NCBI RefSeq assembly: GCF_036409475.1
Contig: NZ_JAYRCK010000011.1
Coordinates: forward strand, 79,700-143,699
Origin: Scandinavium sp036409475
Lineage (GTDB): Bacteria > Pseudomonadota > Gammaproteobacteria > Enterobacterales > Enterobacteriaceae
Direction: 5' to 3'
DNA: 64,000 bases
Both the position numbers and the translations under genes were made by a program. Below the pieces are notes generated by a model, which was not told the origin of the DNA, ran no database searches, and was given only the letters and a program-made list of their open reading frames with translations. Every line of letters begins with the position of its first letter. The first letter of the stretch is position 1. Of this stretch, positions 8,936 to 17,790 are shown one piece after another.

Positions 8936-9457
8936 ATGGACAAGACCACTCCCCAGGATATGCTCACGCATGCCGAAAGGCTTTGCGCTCAGCGCGGCGT
9001 GCGCCTGACTCCGCAGCGCCTGGAAGTGCTGCGCCTGATGACGCTTCAGCAAGGGGCGATCAGCGCCTACGATTTGCTCGATCTGCTGAAAGTCAGTGAG
9101 CCACAGGCGAAGCCACCCACCGTTTATCGGGCACTGGAATTTTTACTCGAACAGGGTTTTGTCCACAAGGTTGAGTCCACCAACAGCTATGTGTTGTGTC
9201 ATCTGATTGATCACCCTTCGCACAGCTCGGCGATGTTTATTTGCGACCGTTGTGGGGGGGTAAAAGAAGAAGTTGCCGACGGCTTAGAAGACATCATGCA
9301 TAAACTGGCCGCGCGAATGGGATTTGCGCTGCGCCATAATGTGCTTGAAGCCCATGGCTTGTGTGCGGAGTGTGTTGAAGTGGAAGCCTGTGCAACACAG
9401 GATTGCTGCGGGCACGACCACACCATTCAAATCAAAAGGAAGCCGGGCCAGAAATAA
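8936..9457 (+). CDS. zur: Zinc uptake regulator Zur (Fur family)
   Basis: A 173-residue zinc-responsive repressor of zinc-uptake genes. The N-terminal winged helix contains RLTPQRLEVLRLM and KPPTVYRALEFLLEQG. The C-terminal metal and dimer domain contains the structural CxxC pairs ICDRCG and LCAEC. Length and sequence match E. coli Zur (171 residues). In E. coli yjbJ and dinF follow; here the flagellar locus follows. Confidence 0.97.
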   Translation: MDKTTPQDMLTHAERLCAQRGVRLTPQRLEVLRLMTLQQGAISAYDLLDLLKVSEPQAKPPTVYRALEFLLEQGFVHKVESTNSYVLCHLIDHPSHSSAMFICDRCGGVKEEVADGLEDIMHKLAARMGFALRHNVLEAHGLCAECVEVEACATQDCCGHDHTIQIKRKPGQK

Positions 9458-9884
9458 GAGTGATAATAATTACTGCTACCGCGAACTGCCATTGCCAGTT
9501 TGCATCTCTGTCAGGAAATCTGATTATTGCCATGGCCAATTACCGGCCATGCTGACAGAGCATCGGTTCGAGGCATATCGTCACCATTTTTCCCGTCTGG
9601 CAGGTGAATTTACCTGATTATCTGGCACTTTCGTCGGCTTTATGATTATTAAAGAAGGAAAAACCACGCTTTTTCCTTCTTTGTCAGCAATCTGAGGCTT
9701 CGCCTGATAACTTCTGTGAGGGAGTTAAGCCGGAACGGAAAATGCACCACTGACTGAACCGGGGCGCATCAGTGATCCACATACAGATGTCAGTACTGAC
9801 TTTTATCATCCGCCAGGGGAGTGTCACCAATGGTGCGTTCGCTTTATAAATCCTGGTCTCCTGGATCCCCGAGGCACTTCAGTC
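9458..9884. other. Non-coding junction between zur and the flagellar locus
   Basis: 427 bp without a supportable gene. It contains a fragment of the repeat described at 9651 and a few imperfect inverted repeats, such as the CATGGCCAATTACCGGCCATG stretch near 9530. yjbJ, which would be expected here, is absent. No integrase, tRNA or attachment-site duplication was seen. Confidence 0.6.
9651..9697 (+). repeat. Right-end fragment of the MITE-like repeat found at 24395 and 29763
   Basis: AAAGAAGGAAAAACCACG and its mirror CTTTTTCCTTCTTTGTCA, followed by GCAATCTGAGGC, match the right end of the copies at 24395-24541 (same orientation) and 29763-29908 (reverse). The left part of the element is missing. 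The hairpin followed by pyrimidines could act as a terminator for zur. Confidence 0.75.
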
Positions 9885-10868
9885 TCAGCGCTTTGGTTGC
9901 GATATCGCTGAGGCATGCATATCAAGCTTTTCGATCAGCGGCTGAACAATCTTTTCACCATGCTGGCCGAAATACTGATGAAGGGTATCAGATGCGCTCT
10001 GGGTAAGAACCATAATTTCAATACGCCGGTTACCAGCACTTTCCGGATTTTTGTTATCCAGAAGCATCTGGTCCGCCATCGCACTCACTTGCATCACTTT
10101 ATCCGACGGCATACCTGCGTCTTCCATTACACGGCGGGCCGATAATGCTCTGTCACCTGACAGGTTCCAGTTGTTATAGATATTGCTTTTATAGCTGATA
10201 GCATCGGTATGCCCGGTAATGATTAACTTATTGTCCAGGGAATCAAAAACCGGTGTCAGTTCGACAAGCAGTGATTTAAAAAACGGCATTATTTTCGCGC
10301 TTCCCCGTTCGAACATGCTGCGGTTCTGATCGTCTTTAACTAAGACACGCAGCCCTTGTGGAACAATTTCCATTTCCAGATTGGTTTCCATATGTGCATT
10401 GCGGGCGATGACATTGATATCAGTGGCTAACTCACCCAGCTCACGAACTGACTTTTGCTTCATAATGACCATCTTTTGATTCACGTCCGACGCTTTTTTG
10501 GCGTTCTCTTCAGTAACTTGTGCCATTTTCTGCGGGCGAGAGGTTTTGTCCTGCATGTTGTGCAAAGTATCTTTACTCTGCTCTTTACTCCCCCTCCTGG
10601 GTACACTGCTGAGTGAATTTAGAGGGGCCATCCCACCCCCATTGAAAATAGATTGCCCATGCAACGCCGCAACAATCTCTTCGCGATCGGATTTACTGAC
10701 ACTGTTCACAATCCACAACGTCATGAAAAGCGCCATCATCGCCAGCGTAAAATCGGCAAAGGCCACTTTCCACGCACCACCATGGTGCCCTGCATGATTT
10801 TTTTTAATTTGTCGCCGGATAATCGTGGTCTTGGCACTACGATTACGACGATCAGCCATCTTTCGCAT
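9885..10868 (-). CDS. lafU: Lateral flagellar motor stator protein LafU (MotB-like)
   Basis: 327 residues. One N-terminal transmembrane helix (GAWKVAFADFTLAMMALF, residues about 31-48) carries the ion-binding aspartate D39, followed by a plug/linker. A C-terminal OmpA-like peptidoglycan-binding domain contains ITGHTDAISY and NRRIEIMVL. With LafT it forms the stator that drives the lateral flagellum. The ATG at 10868 lies 3 bp after the lafT stop; the ATG at 10859 is also possible. It is the last gene of the lafB-to-lafU run. Confidence 0.93.
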   Translation of the reverse strand: MRKMADRRNRSAKTTIIRRQIKKNHAGHHGGAWKVAFADFTLAMMALFMTLWIVNSVSKSDREEIVAALHGQSIFNGGGMAPLNSLSSVPRRGSKEQSKDTLHNMQDKTSRPQKMAQVTEENAKKASDVNQKMVIMKQKSVRELGELATDINVIARNAHMETNLEMEIVPQGLRVLVKDDQNRSMFERGSAKIMPFFKSLLVELTPVFDSLDNKLIITGHTDAISYKSNIYNNWNLSGDRALSARRVMEDAGMPSDKVMQVSAMADQMLLDNKNPESAGNRRIEIMVLTQSASDTLHQYFGQHGEKIVQPLIEKLDMHASAISQPKR

Positions 10869-10870
10869 AC

Positions 10871-11734
10871 TTATTCTTGCTCCAGCATGGCATTCACCCA
10901 CGCATCCAGGTTGGCAAAGGACGGTTTGGAGGCCAGATGCAGGAGTTTACGGCCAGCATCCACAGCCAGCAGCGTGGGTTTCCCACCTGCCTGAGCCACC
11001 AGCACAGTACGCACACATTCCAGCAACGAATGCTCTGCGCGCGCCTGCTGCTCCATCGCATTAGCCAATGGATCCATCAGGCAGTAGCAGATAAACACGC
11101 CCAGAAACGTCCCCACCAGCGCCGCCGCCACTTTCAGACCAATCAGCGCAATGGAACCATCGATAGACTGCATCGTAACAATGATCCCCAGTACCGCAGC
11201 ACAAATGCCGAATCCTGGCATCGCTTCAGCGGTACGCTGAAGCGAGCGTGAAGGGGTGAGTAGCGACTCTTCCGCAGTATCCAGCTCTTGATCCAGAATA
11301 CCTTCCAGTTCATGAGCATCAATTTTCCCCATCGCCATCAGACGAAAGTTATCCGCAATAAAGGTCACCAGACGTTTCTGCATCAACACTAGCGGGTATT
11401 TCTGGAAAACGGCACTCTCTTCCGGCTGTTCGATATGTTGATCCAACATACGAAGCCCGCCGTCCTGTACCATTTCCAGCAGCTCATACAGGCACATCAG
11501 CAACTGGCGCTGAAAATCCGGCCCCATTGTTTTTTTACTGATAACGCCTTTGATCTGATGGATAATCCCTTTAAGAACATGCACCGGATTACCAATAATC
11601 ATCGCCCCAAGACCAGCACCAAGAATAATAATAATTTCTGCTGGCTGCCAGATTGCAATCAACTCTCCACCCGCTTCGAAATAACCGCCAAATACACAGC
11701 CTAAAATCACCAATAAACCTAGAATTTTTTGCAT
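10871..11734 (-). CDS. lafT: Lateral flagellar motor stator protein LafT (MotA-like)
   Basis: 287 residues with four transmembrane segments and a large cytoplasmic loop between the second and third, including the helix with EEHAEL-type charged residues that contacts FliG in MotA. The ATG at 11734 was chosen because GGAGG lies 5 bp upstream; a longer in-frame start at 11785 would run into lafS. It pairs with LafU. The sequence resembles proton-type MotA. Confidence 0.93.
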   Translation of the reverse strand: MQKILGLLVILGCVFGGYFEAGGELIAIWQPAEIIIILGAGLGAMIIGNPVHVLKGIIHQIKGVISKKTMGPDFQRQLLMCLYELLEMVQDGGLRMLDQHIEQPEESAVFQKYPLVLMQKRLVTFIADNFRLMAMGKIDAHELEGILDQELDTAEESLLTPSRSLQRTAEAMPGFGICAAVLGIIVTMQSIDGSIALIGLKVAAALVGTFLGVFICYCLMDPLANAMEQQARAEHSLLECVRTVLVAQAGGKPTLLAVDAGRKLLHLASKPSFANLDAWVNAMLEQE

Positions 11735-11762
11735 CACATCCTCCGCATTCAATTCGGAATTG

Positions 11763-12479
11763 TTAATCCGGACATAAACAATCACGAATTTTCTGCGTGA
11801 TTTTTTTATTCATTTGACAAATTCTGGCTTCAGTCAGCCCTAACACCAATGCGATCTCTTTTAAATTCATATCGTGCTGGTAGTACATTGAAAGTACCCA
11901 TTGCTCTTTTCTGCTGAGTTGCTCAAGTGCATAACGCAGCATATCCTGGGTCACAATGTGCTCTTCTGGCCCCCTTCCTTCCAGCGGTACAATGGCGCTA
12001 TCACCACTCAGAAGTTCATCCAGGCTTGCCAGTGTTTCCGCTCCGTCCAGTTGCTGGAACTCCAGATAATCCGCTGAGGATAAGCCCTGTTGGGAAAGCT
12101 CTTCCCACACCGGTTCACGCCCGAACGTTTTCCGCAAATGACGGATCAGATCTTTAATCTGATGGTATTTCTGGCGTAATTGACGTGGCCGCCAGTCGAG
12201 GCGGCGTAATTCATCCAGTATTGCGCCACGAATACGGTGTACGGCATAACCCGCAAAACCTTCATCGGGCATCCCATAACGGCGAATGGCATTCAGCAAC
12301 CCGACTAACGCCGTTTGCTCCATATCGTCCCTGTCCAGTACGCATATACACTGAGGCGCAAGCTGGCGTACCACTTTGCGCACCAATGGCAGGTAAGCCT
12401 GTAAATAATGGCTTTCTTCCTGCGGCGTTAAAACCGATGCCACATGAAAGTCTTCTGACTCGTAAGCTTCCTGTATCAT
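11763..12479 (-). CDS. lafS: Lateral flagellar sigma-28 factor LafS (FliA-like)
   Basis: 238 residues with the FliA layout: sigma region 2 (PLVRKVVRQLAPQ, then ILDELRRLDWRPRQLR), region 3 and a C-terminal region 4 helix-turn-helix (LKEIALVLGLTEARICQM). It should direct RNA polymerase to late lateral-flagellar genes and be held in check by LfgM. Candidate target promoters with a shared motif lie before lafA, lfgK and lfgM. Confidence 0.94.
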   Translation of the reverse strand: MIQEAYESEDFHVASVLTPQEESHYLQAYLPLVRKVVRQLAPQCICVLDRDDMEQTALVGLLNAIRRYGMPDEGFAGYAVHRIRGAILDELRRLDWRPRQLRQKYHQIKDLIRHLRKTFGREPVWEELSQQGLSSADYLEFQQLDGAETLASLDELLSGDSAIVPLEGRGPEEHIVTQDMLRYALEQLSRKEQWVLSMYYQHDMNLKEIALVLGLTEARICQMNKKITQKIRDCLCPD

Positions 12480-12498
12480 TTTATTTCCAGACCGGCAT

Positions 12499-12966
12499 CT
12501 ATTGGAACACGACTTTTTTCACCAAAATATCCTTATAAGGCATTGCCATTCCCCGCAGCGACAATTCATTTTTCAGCGTGTCAGATACTCTCTTTCGGAT
12601 ATCGGATATTTTCAGCACACGAACGTCTTCATATTTCATATCGGAAAGTTGGTTAACCGTAATACTTTGATACAACGGTTCTTCTTTTTTAATTTTCTCA
12701 GCACTTTTATCTGAATCCGCCACCATGACTAATCCAATCAACATGTAATGGTCATCACCTTCACTGTCATGAAATGTGACAACCGTTTCCTGTAACGAAA
12801 CAAAAATACTGCTGCTTTCATCCTGATGATTGTCGTCAACCACTTTGTCATATTTAACTCCCGCCGTTGAATTACTCTTAATCATAAAATGAGCCCCTAC
12901 CCACCCGGCCCCAACACTCAAAGCCAAAACGGCGCTTACCATGCTTGCTACAACAATTTTCTTCAT
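12499..12966 (-). CDS. lafF: Flagellar basal-body-associated protein LafF (FliL-like)
   Basis: 155 residues: an N-terminal transmembrane helix (residues about 4-25) and a periplasmic domain ending in DILVKKVVFQ, the typical FliL C-terminus. FliL family proteins sit around the stator and influence torque or stator stability. It lies between the hook-length gene and lafS. Confidence 0.88.
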   Translation of the reverse strand: MKKIVVASMVSAVLALSVGAGWVGAHFMIKSNSTAGVKYDKVVDDNHQDESSSIFVSLQETVVTFHDSEGDDHYMLIGLVMVADSDKSAEKIKKEEPLYQSITVNQLSDMKYEDVRVLKISDIRKRVSDTLKNELSLRGMAMPYKDILVKKVVFQ

Positions 12967-12973
12967 CTTACTT

Positions 12974-14113
12974 TTACACTTTGATCAGAACGGATTCTTT
13001 CTGTTGATATTGAGGTTCATCATTCAGCGCTAAGGCTGATCTGACCTCGTCCTGTTGTTGACCTGACTGCTGTCTTTGCTGCTGAGATTGCCCTTCCGAG
13101 GACACCTGGACATTGACCTCCATAAAATTCTGCGCCGTCAGGTGCTGGCGTAAATTTTCGCTAAACTGCTGAAGCGAGCGGCAGACATCACTTTGGCTGG
13201 CATCGATATGCACCATCAGTTTTCCGCCATCCAGCTGCACAGCAATATCCAGCCTGCCAAGCGAAGGAGGGTCGAGGCGGATGGTTGAAATTTGCTGCTG
13301 TTGGCTTAGCTGAAACTGAATACGATCTTTCAGAAGAGAGGTCAGTTTTTCCCCAAAATCGTCGGTAGACATCTCAGCAGGGATCGCAGCATGAGTGATA
13401 GCATCACTGCGATCGCCAATGGCTGTTGTTGATGGGTTGTCTTTAGATGTCACCATAAACAGAGACGGTGTTACCACGGGTTGATTCAGAACGGTGCCGA
13501 CATCTTTTTTCACTGATAACAGGCGGGGCGCTGTCCCATGCTCTGCTGATTCTACCGGCACTGACGCCTGCTGTGAGGGAGTGAGAGGCACCCGGTCCGG
13601 CGTAACAGCGCGTAAATCCTGGGCATTGAAAATGGCGAGTTTGGCCTGCTGCTCAGGCGTGGCTTGCGGTATATCCTGACTCAGGTTCTGCATTAACGTA
13701 GTCAGCAACTTCTGTAAGTTTGGGGATAACGAGGACGTCACCCCGGGGGCATCTTCCTGCTTCATTACGCTTGCCAGCTGATGCAAGAGCGGGGCACCAG
13801 GTTGTGCGACCGCGAGCATTTTTACCCTTTCGCCATCGGGCAGTTTCTGCAAGCCAGGTTGCGCCAGCGGGGCAGGTTGTGCGAGCAACATCGCCATCAG
13901 CGCTTGCATCGTCGCAGGATCGGTATTCTCGTGCTGCCGCTCGGCGGTAGACGCTTGCCGCTGACGAATGTTGGCACCAGCCATCTCGTTAAGCTCAGTC
14001 TGCAATAAAGAAAACGGGCTGGCGCTCTCTGCCGTTGCTGGTGCAGAAATTGCGGCGTTTTCCGGTGTGGCATCTGCCAACGCACTGGTCATGACCAGCA
14101 ATACAGGATTCAT
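12974..14113 (-). CDS. lafE: Hook-length control protein LafE (FliK-like)
   Basis: 379 residues. The N-terminal two thirds is a low-complexity, Ala/Gln/Pro-rich ruler region. The C-terminal FliK core contains LRLDPPSLGRLDIAVQL-type sequence (IRLDPPSLGRLDIAVQLDGG) and a glutamine-rich tail (QSQQQRQQSGQQQ). FliK is secreted during hook assembly, measures the hook and switches export specificity through FlhB. The start overlaps the lafD stop (ATGA). Confidence 0.9.
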   Translation of the reverse strand: MNPVLLVMTSALADATPENAAISAPATAESASPFSLLQTELNEMAGANIRQRQASTAERQHENTDPATMQALMAMLLAQPAPLAQPGLQKLPDGERVKMLAVAQPGAPLLHQLASVMKQEDAPGVTSSLSPNLQKLLTTLMQNLSQDIPQATPEQQAKLAIFNAQDLRAVTPDRVPLTPSQQASVPVESAEHGTAPRLLSVKKDVGTVLNQPVVTPSLFMVTSKDNPSTTAIGDRSDAITHAAIPAEMSTDDFGEKLTSLLKDRIQFQLSQQQQISTIRLDPPSLGRLDIAVQLDGGKLMVHIDASQSDVCRSLQQFSENLRQHLTAQNFMEVNVQVSSEGQSQQQRQQSGQQQDEVRSALALNDEPQYQQKESVLIKV

Positions 14114-14427
14114 GCCTTCTCCGAAATTAAATTAACCATTGAATATGCCAGCACCCCTTCCTGATGTTGCTGATGTTTATCCATGCGCGCTTTAAGCAGT
14201 TCCGCGCGCTGCGTTCGCCGTTCAATCAGCGCGGCAAACGCCGCGTGGAGTTTCTTTTTTACCCTGTGCAATTCATCTACGGAGGTTTCCGCCGCTTCAT
14301 ACTCATGAAACAGACGCATTAACTGCTGGTGCAACGCGGGTAAGCGCCGCCAGCGCTGTTTATCCAGAGAGTCATTCATTGCATCGATCAGGGCAAAGAG
14401 CTGTTGCTGACTGCTTTCTCTGTTCAT
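14110..14427 (-). CDS. lafD: LafD, FliT-like flagellar export chaperone
   Basis: 105 residues, all predicted helical and charged, in the fliT position directly after fliS. The ATG at 14427 (MNRESSQQQLFALIDAM) has GGATAAGG upstream and starts 5 bp past the lafC stop; a longer frame from 14469 would overlap lafC. Sequence similarity to FliT is weak, so the assignment rests on position, size and helical character. It is probably a chaperone for the cap protein LafB. Confidence 0.75.
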   Translation of the reverse strand: MNRESSQQQLFALIDAMNDSLDKQRWRRLPALHQQLMRLFHEYEAAETSVDELHRVKKKLHAAFAALIERRTQRAELLKARMDKHQQHQEGVLAYSMVNLISEKA

Positions 14428-14431
14428 TGCC

Positions 14432-14824
14432 TTATCCAAGCTTGCTTGACAGGCCTTCCCAGCCTTCACGCAAATTCGTCAAAATAACGATCACTTCATC
14501 AATCTTCTCTGTTGATAATTCACCGCTGGCTTCATAGAGACGGTAAACACAGTGGTCATAAAGCCGTGACAGATTCACTGCCAGCTCACCACCCGTTTCA
14601 AACTCCAGCGAACTCGTTAACGCGTTGAGAATATCGATGCATTTATTGATGCTCTGCGCTTTCTTCTCGAAGCGTTTGTTCTCGATGTGGCTTTTGGCGC
14701 GTTCCAGTTCATCCATCAAACCGGAAAACAGCACCAGCACCAGCTCAAGAGGCGATGCCGCCGCCGTCCGGGCGGCAAGATCGATCTCTTTGTATTGCGA
14801 ATAACCATCCTGAGTGTCGTACAT
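14432..14824 (-). CDS. lafC: Flagellin chaperone LafC (FliS-like)
   Basis: 130 residues, a helical bundle with FliS features: the Y-Q-region near the N-terminus (YSQYKEIDLAARTAAASPLELV), LVLFSGLMDELERAK and a C-terminal WEGLSSKLG. It binds the flagellin C-terminus and prevents premature polymerisation. It lies between lafB and lafD. Confidence 0.92.
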   Translation of the reverse strand: MYDTQDGYSQYKEIDLAARTAAASPLELVLVLFSGLMDELERAKSHIENKRFEKKAQSINKCIDILNALTSSLEFETGGELAVNLSRLYDHCVYRLYEASGELSTEKIDEVIVILTNLREGWEGLSSKLG

Positions 14825-14858
14825 TTTTTACCTTCGTTTCTGTGGCTGAACTGGCCGT

Positions 14859-16163
14859 TTACATAAACGCGGCCATGCTGACTTTCATGGTGTACGTTTC
14901 AATCAGCGTGTTGGTGTACTCTTCCAGATAGCGCTCATAATTGGTGTTATAGGTTTCGGTAAGTTGATCGCTTTCGTCCTGGATTCGGCTCTGCTGGTCG
15001 TCGATATTTTCCTGGCGCATGGCGATGATGCCGGTACTGGAATCGAGATAGCTTTCCATCAGGGCATCCATCTGCGCAACCATGCTGTCCTCACCCACAA
15101 AGATGCTGGTGAGACCATCTGGATTCGCTTCCATTGCTTCGTTGAACTTATCTGAATCAATTTGCAGATGACCGTCGGAATCCAGGGTGATGCCATAATC
15201 CACAATCGACACGCCGTCGTAGGAAGCATGGGCAATATCGTCGAGTTGATTCGCCAACGAATTAAGCCCGGCATCGCCGGCAAAGATGCCCGAATCAGAG
15301 CCGTCACCACCGTTATTGGTCAATGAATCGAGGGTATCGACCAGCGTGTTATAGGCATCGACAAAAGTTTGTACTTTGGCCTCCGTGGCGCTGGAGTCTT
15401 CCGCAACGGTAAAAGTGACGACATCATTCGGATCATCAGGATCGCTGACCTCAGTGAAGGTCATGGTTACACCGGGGATCACATCATCAAAGGTATTAGA
15501 GCTGTTGGTGATTGTCGGCCCACCTTGCCCCCCCAGACAGATAACCGCATCCTGCGCCGTGGTCATTGCCGTCTCAGGAGTGGCGACCGTCGTTCCATCC
15601 ACAGTGGCCGTGAAGGCGCTACTTGCTCCGGTGCTGTCCGAGGTCAGCATGATGGTCGTCGAACCATCCGTGTTCACCAGCGCCGCCGAGACTCCCGGGT
15701 TTTCGTCGGAATCATTAATGGCACTGACCAGCTCGCTGGCATCGATATAACCATCGCCATCGCCATTCTGGTCTGCCGTGGCAAGGTCGATATCCATGGT
15801 GCTGTCGCCCATGGTCAGCTCAAACGTGCCGCTCGCCGGATAAACATCATCGTCCAGACTAAAAACTGACTGTTGCGCCTGCGCCAGTTGCTGGACGTAA
15901 AAGGAATAGGTTCCTGCCTGCGCCTGCGAGTTTGCAGAAACAGTCGCAGAATCATTATTCGACGTTGCCGAAAACGTTAATGGGCCGTCGGTGTCGCTGT
16001 TCAGTGCATCAATGGCGGTCTGAAAATCGGTTAATGCCGTGCTCAACGAGTCCAGCCCGCTACTCTCTGCATCCAGCTCCGCCTGCTCCTGTTGCAGGTT
16101 AGCTGCCTGGGTGGCGATATCAGAATAAGCAATGGCTTTCGCCATGGATCTTGGATTAATCAT
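14859..16163 (-). CDS. lafB: Flagellar filament cap LafB (FliD-like)
   Basis: 434 residues. Heptad-containing N- and C-terminal helices (IATQAANLQQEQAELDAESS and the C-terminal NERYLEEYTNTLIETYTMKVS region) flank a Thr/Asp-rich central domain, as in FliD caps. It caps the growing filament and folds flagellin subunits. It probably heads the lafB-C-D-E-F-S-T-U operon. A weak sigma-28-like site with the same spacing as the lafA site (CATAGG, 14 bp, GGTAACGTT on the minus strand) lies upstream. Confidence 0.92.
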   Translation of the reverse strand: MINPRSMAKAIAYSDIATQAANLQQEQAELDAESSGLDSLSTALTDFQTAIDALNSDTDGPLTFSATSNNDSATVSANSQAQAGTYSFYVQQLAQAQQSVFSLDDDVYPASGTFELTMGDSTMDIDLATADQNGDGDGYIDASELVSAINDSDENPGVSAALVNTDGSTTIMLTSDSTGASSAFTATVDGTTVATPETAMTTAQDAVICLGGQGGPTITNSSNTFDDVIPGVTMTFTEVSDPDDPNDVVTFTVAEDSSATEAKVQTFVDAYNTLVDTLDSLTNNGGDGSDSGIFAGDAGLNSLANQLDDIAHASYDGVSIVDYGITLDSDGHLQIDSDKFNEAMEANPDGLTSIFVGEDSMVAQMDALMESYLDSSTGIIAMRQENIDDQQSRIQDESDQLTETYNTNYERYLEEYTNTLIETYTMKVSMAAFM

Positions 16164-16310
16164 AAATAACTCCGTGCAACGTTACCGTAACCAAGCAAAA
16201 CCTATGCCAATAATTTTTATTATTTAAAATCAATGCGTTAATACATAATGCGGAAATTGAATTTCCGCTGAGCAGGAAGAATTTCCGGATCAACGTTCTG
16301 CTGCGGAAAG

Positions 16311-16338
16311 CACAATACCGCCGACTGGCGGTATTGTG
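16311..16338 (-). terminator. Terminator-like hairpin after lafA
   Basis: A perfect 12-bp stem (CACAATACCGCC / GGCGGTATTGTG) with a 4-base loop, 28 bp beyond the lafA stop. It is followed on the minus strand by CTTTCC, so the U-tract is poor. It probably separates abundant lafA transcription from lafB. Confidence 0.65.
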
Positions 16339-16366
16339 CCTGGCACGACTTCACCACTAAACAGAA

Positions 16367-17257
16367 TTACTGCAACAGGCTGGAAATCATGCTGGACATG
16401 CTGTTGGACTGCTTCAGCATGGTGATACTGGTTTGCATCAGTACCTGCTGTTGAGTCATATTGGAGGCTTCCGTCGCGTAGTCAGTATCCATAATGTTAC
16501 CAATCGCCACGTCCGTGTTGTCCTTCATGCTGGTCAGGTTATTTGCGGTATCGTTCAGGCGGTTAATCGACGCACCCAGTTTGGACTGGATCGCCGACAC
16601 ATCGTCCATTGCGGTCTGAATCGTGTCGATCATCGCGTTAGCGGAACCAGCTGCAGTCAGCTCAGAGCCGCTGGCTGTTGAACCGGACTGATCCGCCGAG
16701 AAAGACGCACTAACGGCATCCAGCGAAGTAACCAGATCGCCCAGTTGAGCAGAAATATCAACGGTCATGGTATCAGAAGATTCAGAGCCAACCTGGAAGG
16801 TAACCGGCTGCTGGAACAACCCAGTAGAACCAGAAGCGCCCGCCGAGAACAGGTTGGTACCACCGTAAGTGGTGTTCTGTAGCATATCGGACATCTGCTG
16901 ACCCAGTTCGTCGAATTCGTCCTGCATTGCCTGCAGGTCGTCGTCGTTGTAGGTACCGTTGGCGGCCTGCGTGGACAGGTCCTTCATACGGCCCAGAATG
17001 TCGGTCATTTCGTCAAACATGCTGTCCGCAGTTTGCAGCATTGCCGTTGCGTCCTGAATGTTACTCAACGCAACGCCCATGCCGCTGGACTGCGCCGTCA
17101 GGCGGTTCGCAATCTGCTTGCCTGCAGCATCATCCGCAGAAGAGTTAATACGGTAACCTGTCGCCAGACGTTCCATGGAGGTGGACAGAGAAGCGCTGCT
17201 TTTGTTGATGGCATTAACCGCTGCCATTGAGGCGGTATTAGTATTAATGGATAACAT
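16367..17257 (-). CDS. lafA: Lateral flagellin LafA
   Basis: 296 residues, a short flagellin. The conserved D0/D1 N-terminus begins MLSINTNTASMAAVNAIN and includes ERLATGYRINSSADDAAG. The conserved C-terminus includes LGASINRLNDTANNL and ends MLKQSNSMSSMISSLLQ. The central variable part (about 145-215) is small and rich in Ser, Thr and Gly. The ATG at 17257 has AAGGAG upstream; the longer frame from 17347 runs over the promoter and was rejected. The protein has few lysines. It is the filament subunit and the most likely target of the nearby glycan genes if flagellin is modified. Confidence 0.96.
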   Translation of the reverse strand: MLSINTNTASMAAVNAINKSSASLSTSMERLATGYRINSSADDAAGKQIANRLTAQSSGMGVALSNIQDATAMLQTADSMFDEMTDILGRMKDLSTQAANGTYNDDDLQAMQDEFDELGQQMSDMLQNTTYGGTNLFSAGASGSTGLFQQPVTFQVGSESSDTMTVDISAQLGDLVTSLDAVSASFSADQSGSTASGSELTAAGSANAMIDTIQTAMDDVSAIQSKLGASINRLNDTANNLTSMKDNTDVAIGNIMDTDYATEASNMTQQQVLMQTSITMLKQSNSMSSMISSLLQ

Positions 17258-17790
17258 GGTAGTACTGCTCCTTGAGTTGAGGGGGAGAATCGTTTTCGTT
17301 TCGATAACCTGATAAAACGACCACCTGATTCGAAAACTTAAAGCCACCTCAAAAAAACTCTCCTCTCCTTAAAATTCGCTTAAATAGCTGTACATCGATA
17401 CATCGCTGTCAATGAACATTACGTGCTATTCTCACCCTGGATCTTGCGATTCAAATCAGCAGAAAAAATGCAATAATTTTTGATTAAAACATTATTAACC
17501 ATACCTGTGCGTAATAAGCCAGACATGATGTAAACGTTCATTAAAATGATGAAAGATCGCACTCACACGCATAAATTATAAAGAATCACACCCATGCCTT
17601 ATTTTACATTTAGTTTCAAATAACCATTATTTTTATATTGTTACCGTACTCTACTTCCGATATATTCTCAGTCCTTTTTTGGATCGCGTAAAAAACGCAC
17701 AATAACGATAACGCTGTCAAGCACTCATCCAGGCAGCATGTAAGACTCGTCTTTCTCCCCTGAATCGTTTATACACAGGCAACCCGAAGC
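17258..17790. other. AT-rich regulatory region between lafA and lafZ
   Basis: 533 bp without a supportable gene. It holds the divergent promoters of lafA (see 17314) and presumably lafZ. The part from about 17440 to 17700 is very AT-rich, as is common for H-NS-bound promoter regions. Confidence 0.55.
17314..17342 (-). promoter_or_regulatory. Predicted LafS (sigma-28) promoter of lafA
   Basis: The minus strand reads TTTAAG, 14 bp, GGTCGTTTT. The same arrangement occurs before lfgK (22143) and lfgM (29932). It ends 57 bp before the lafA ATG. It resembles the FliA consensus TAAAGTTT-N11-GCCGATAA in its -35 part and in the GYCG of its -10 part. Confidence 0.65.

Noticed and set aside
16164..16260. 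LafS promoter before lafB
   Set aside because: CATAGG-N14-GGTAACGTT has the right spacing but matches the motif at too few positions to be listed as a site.
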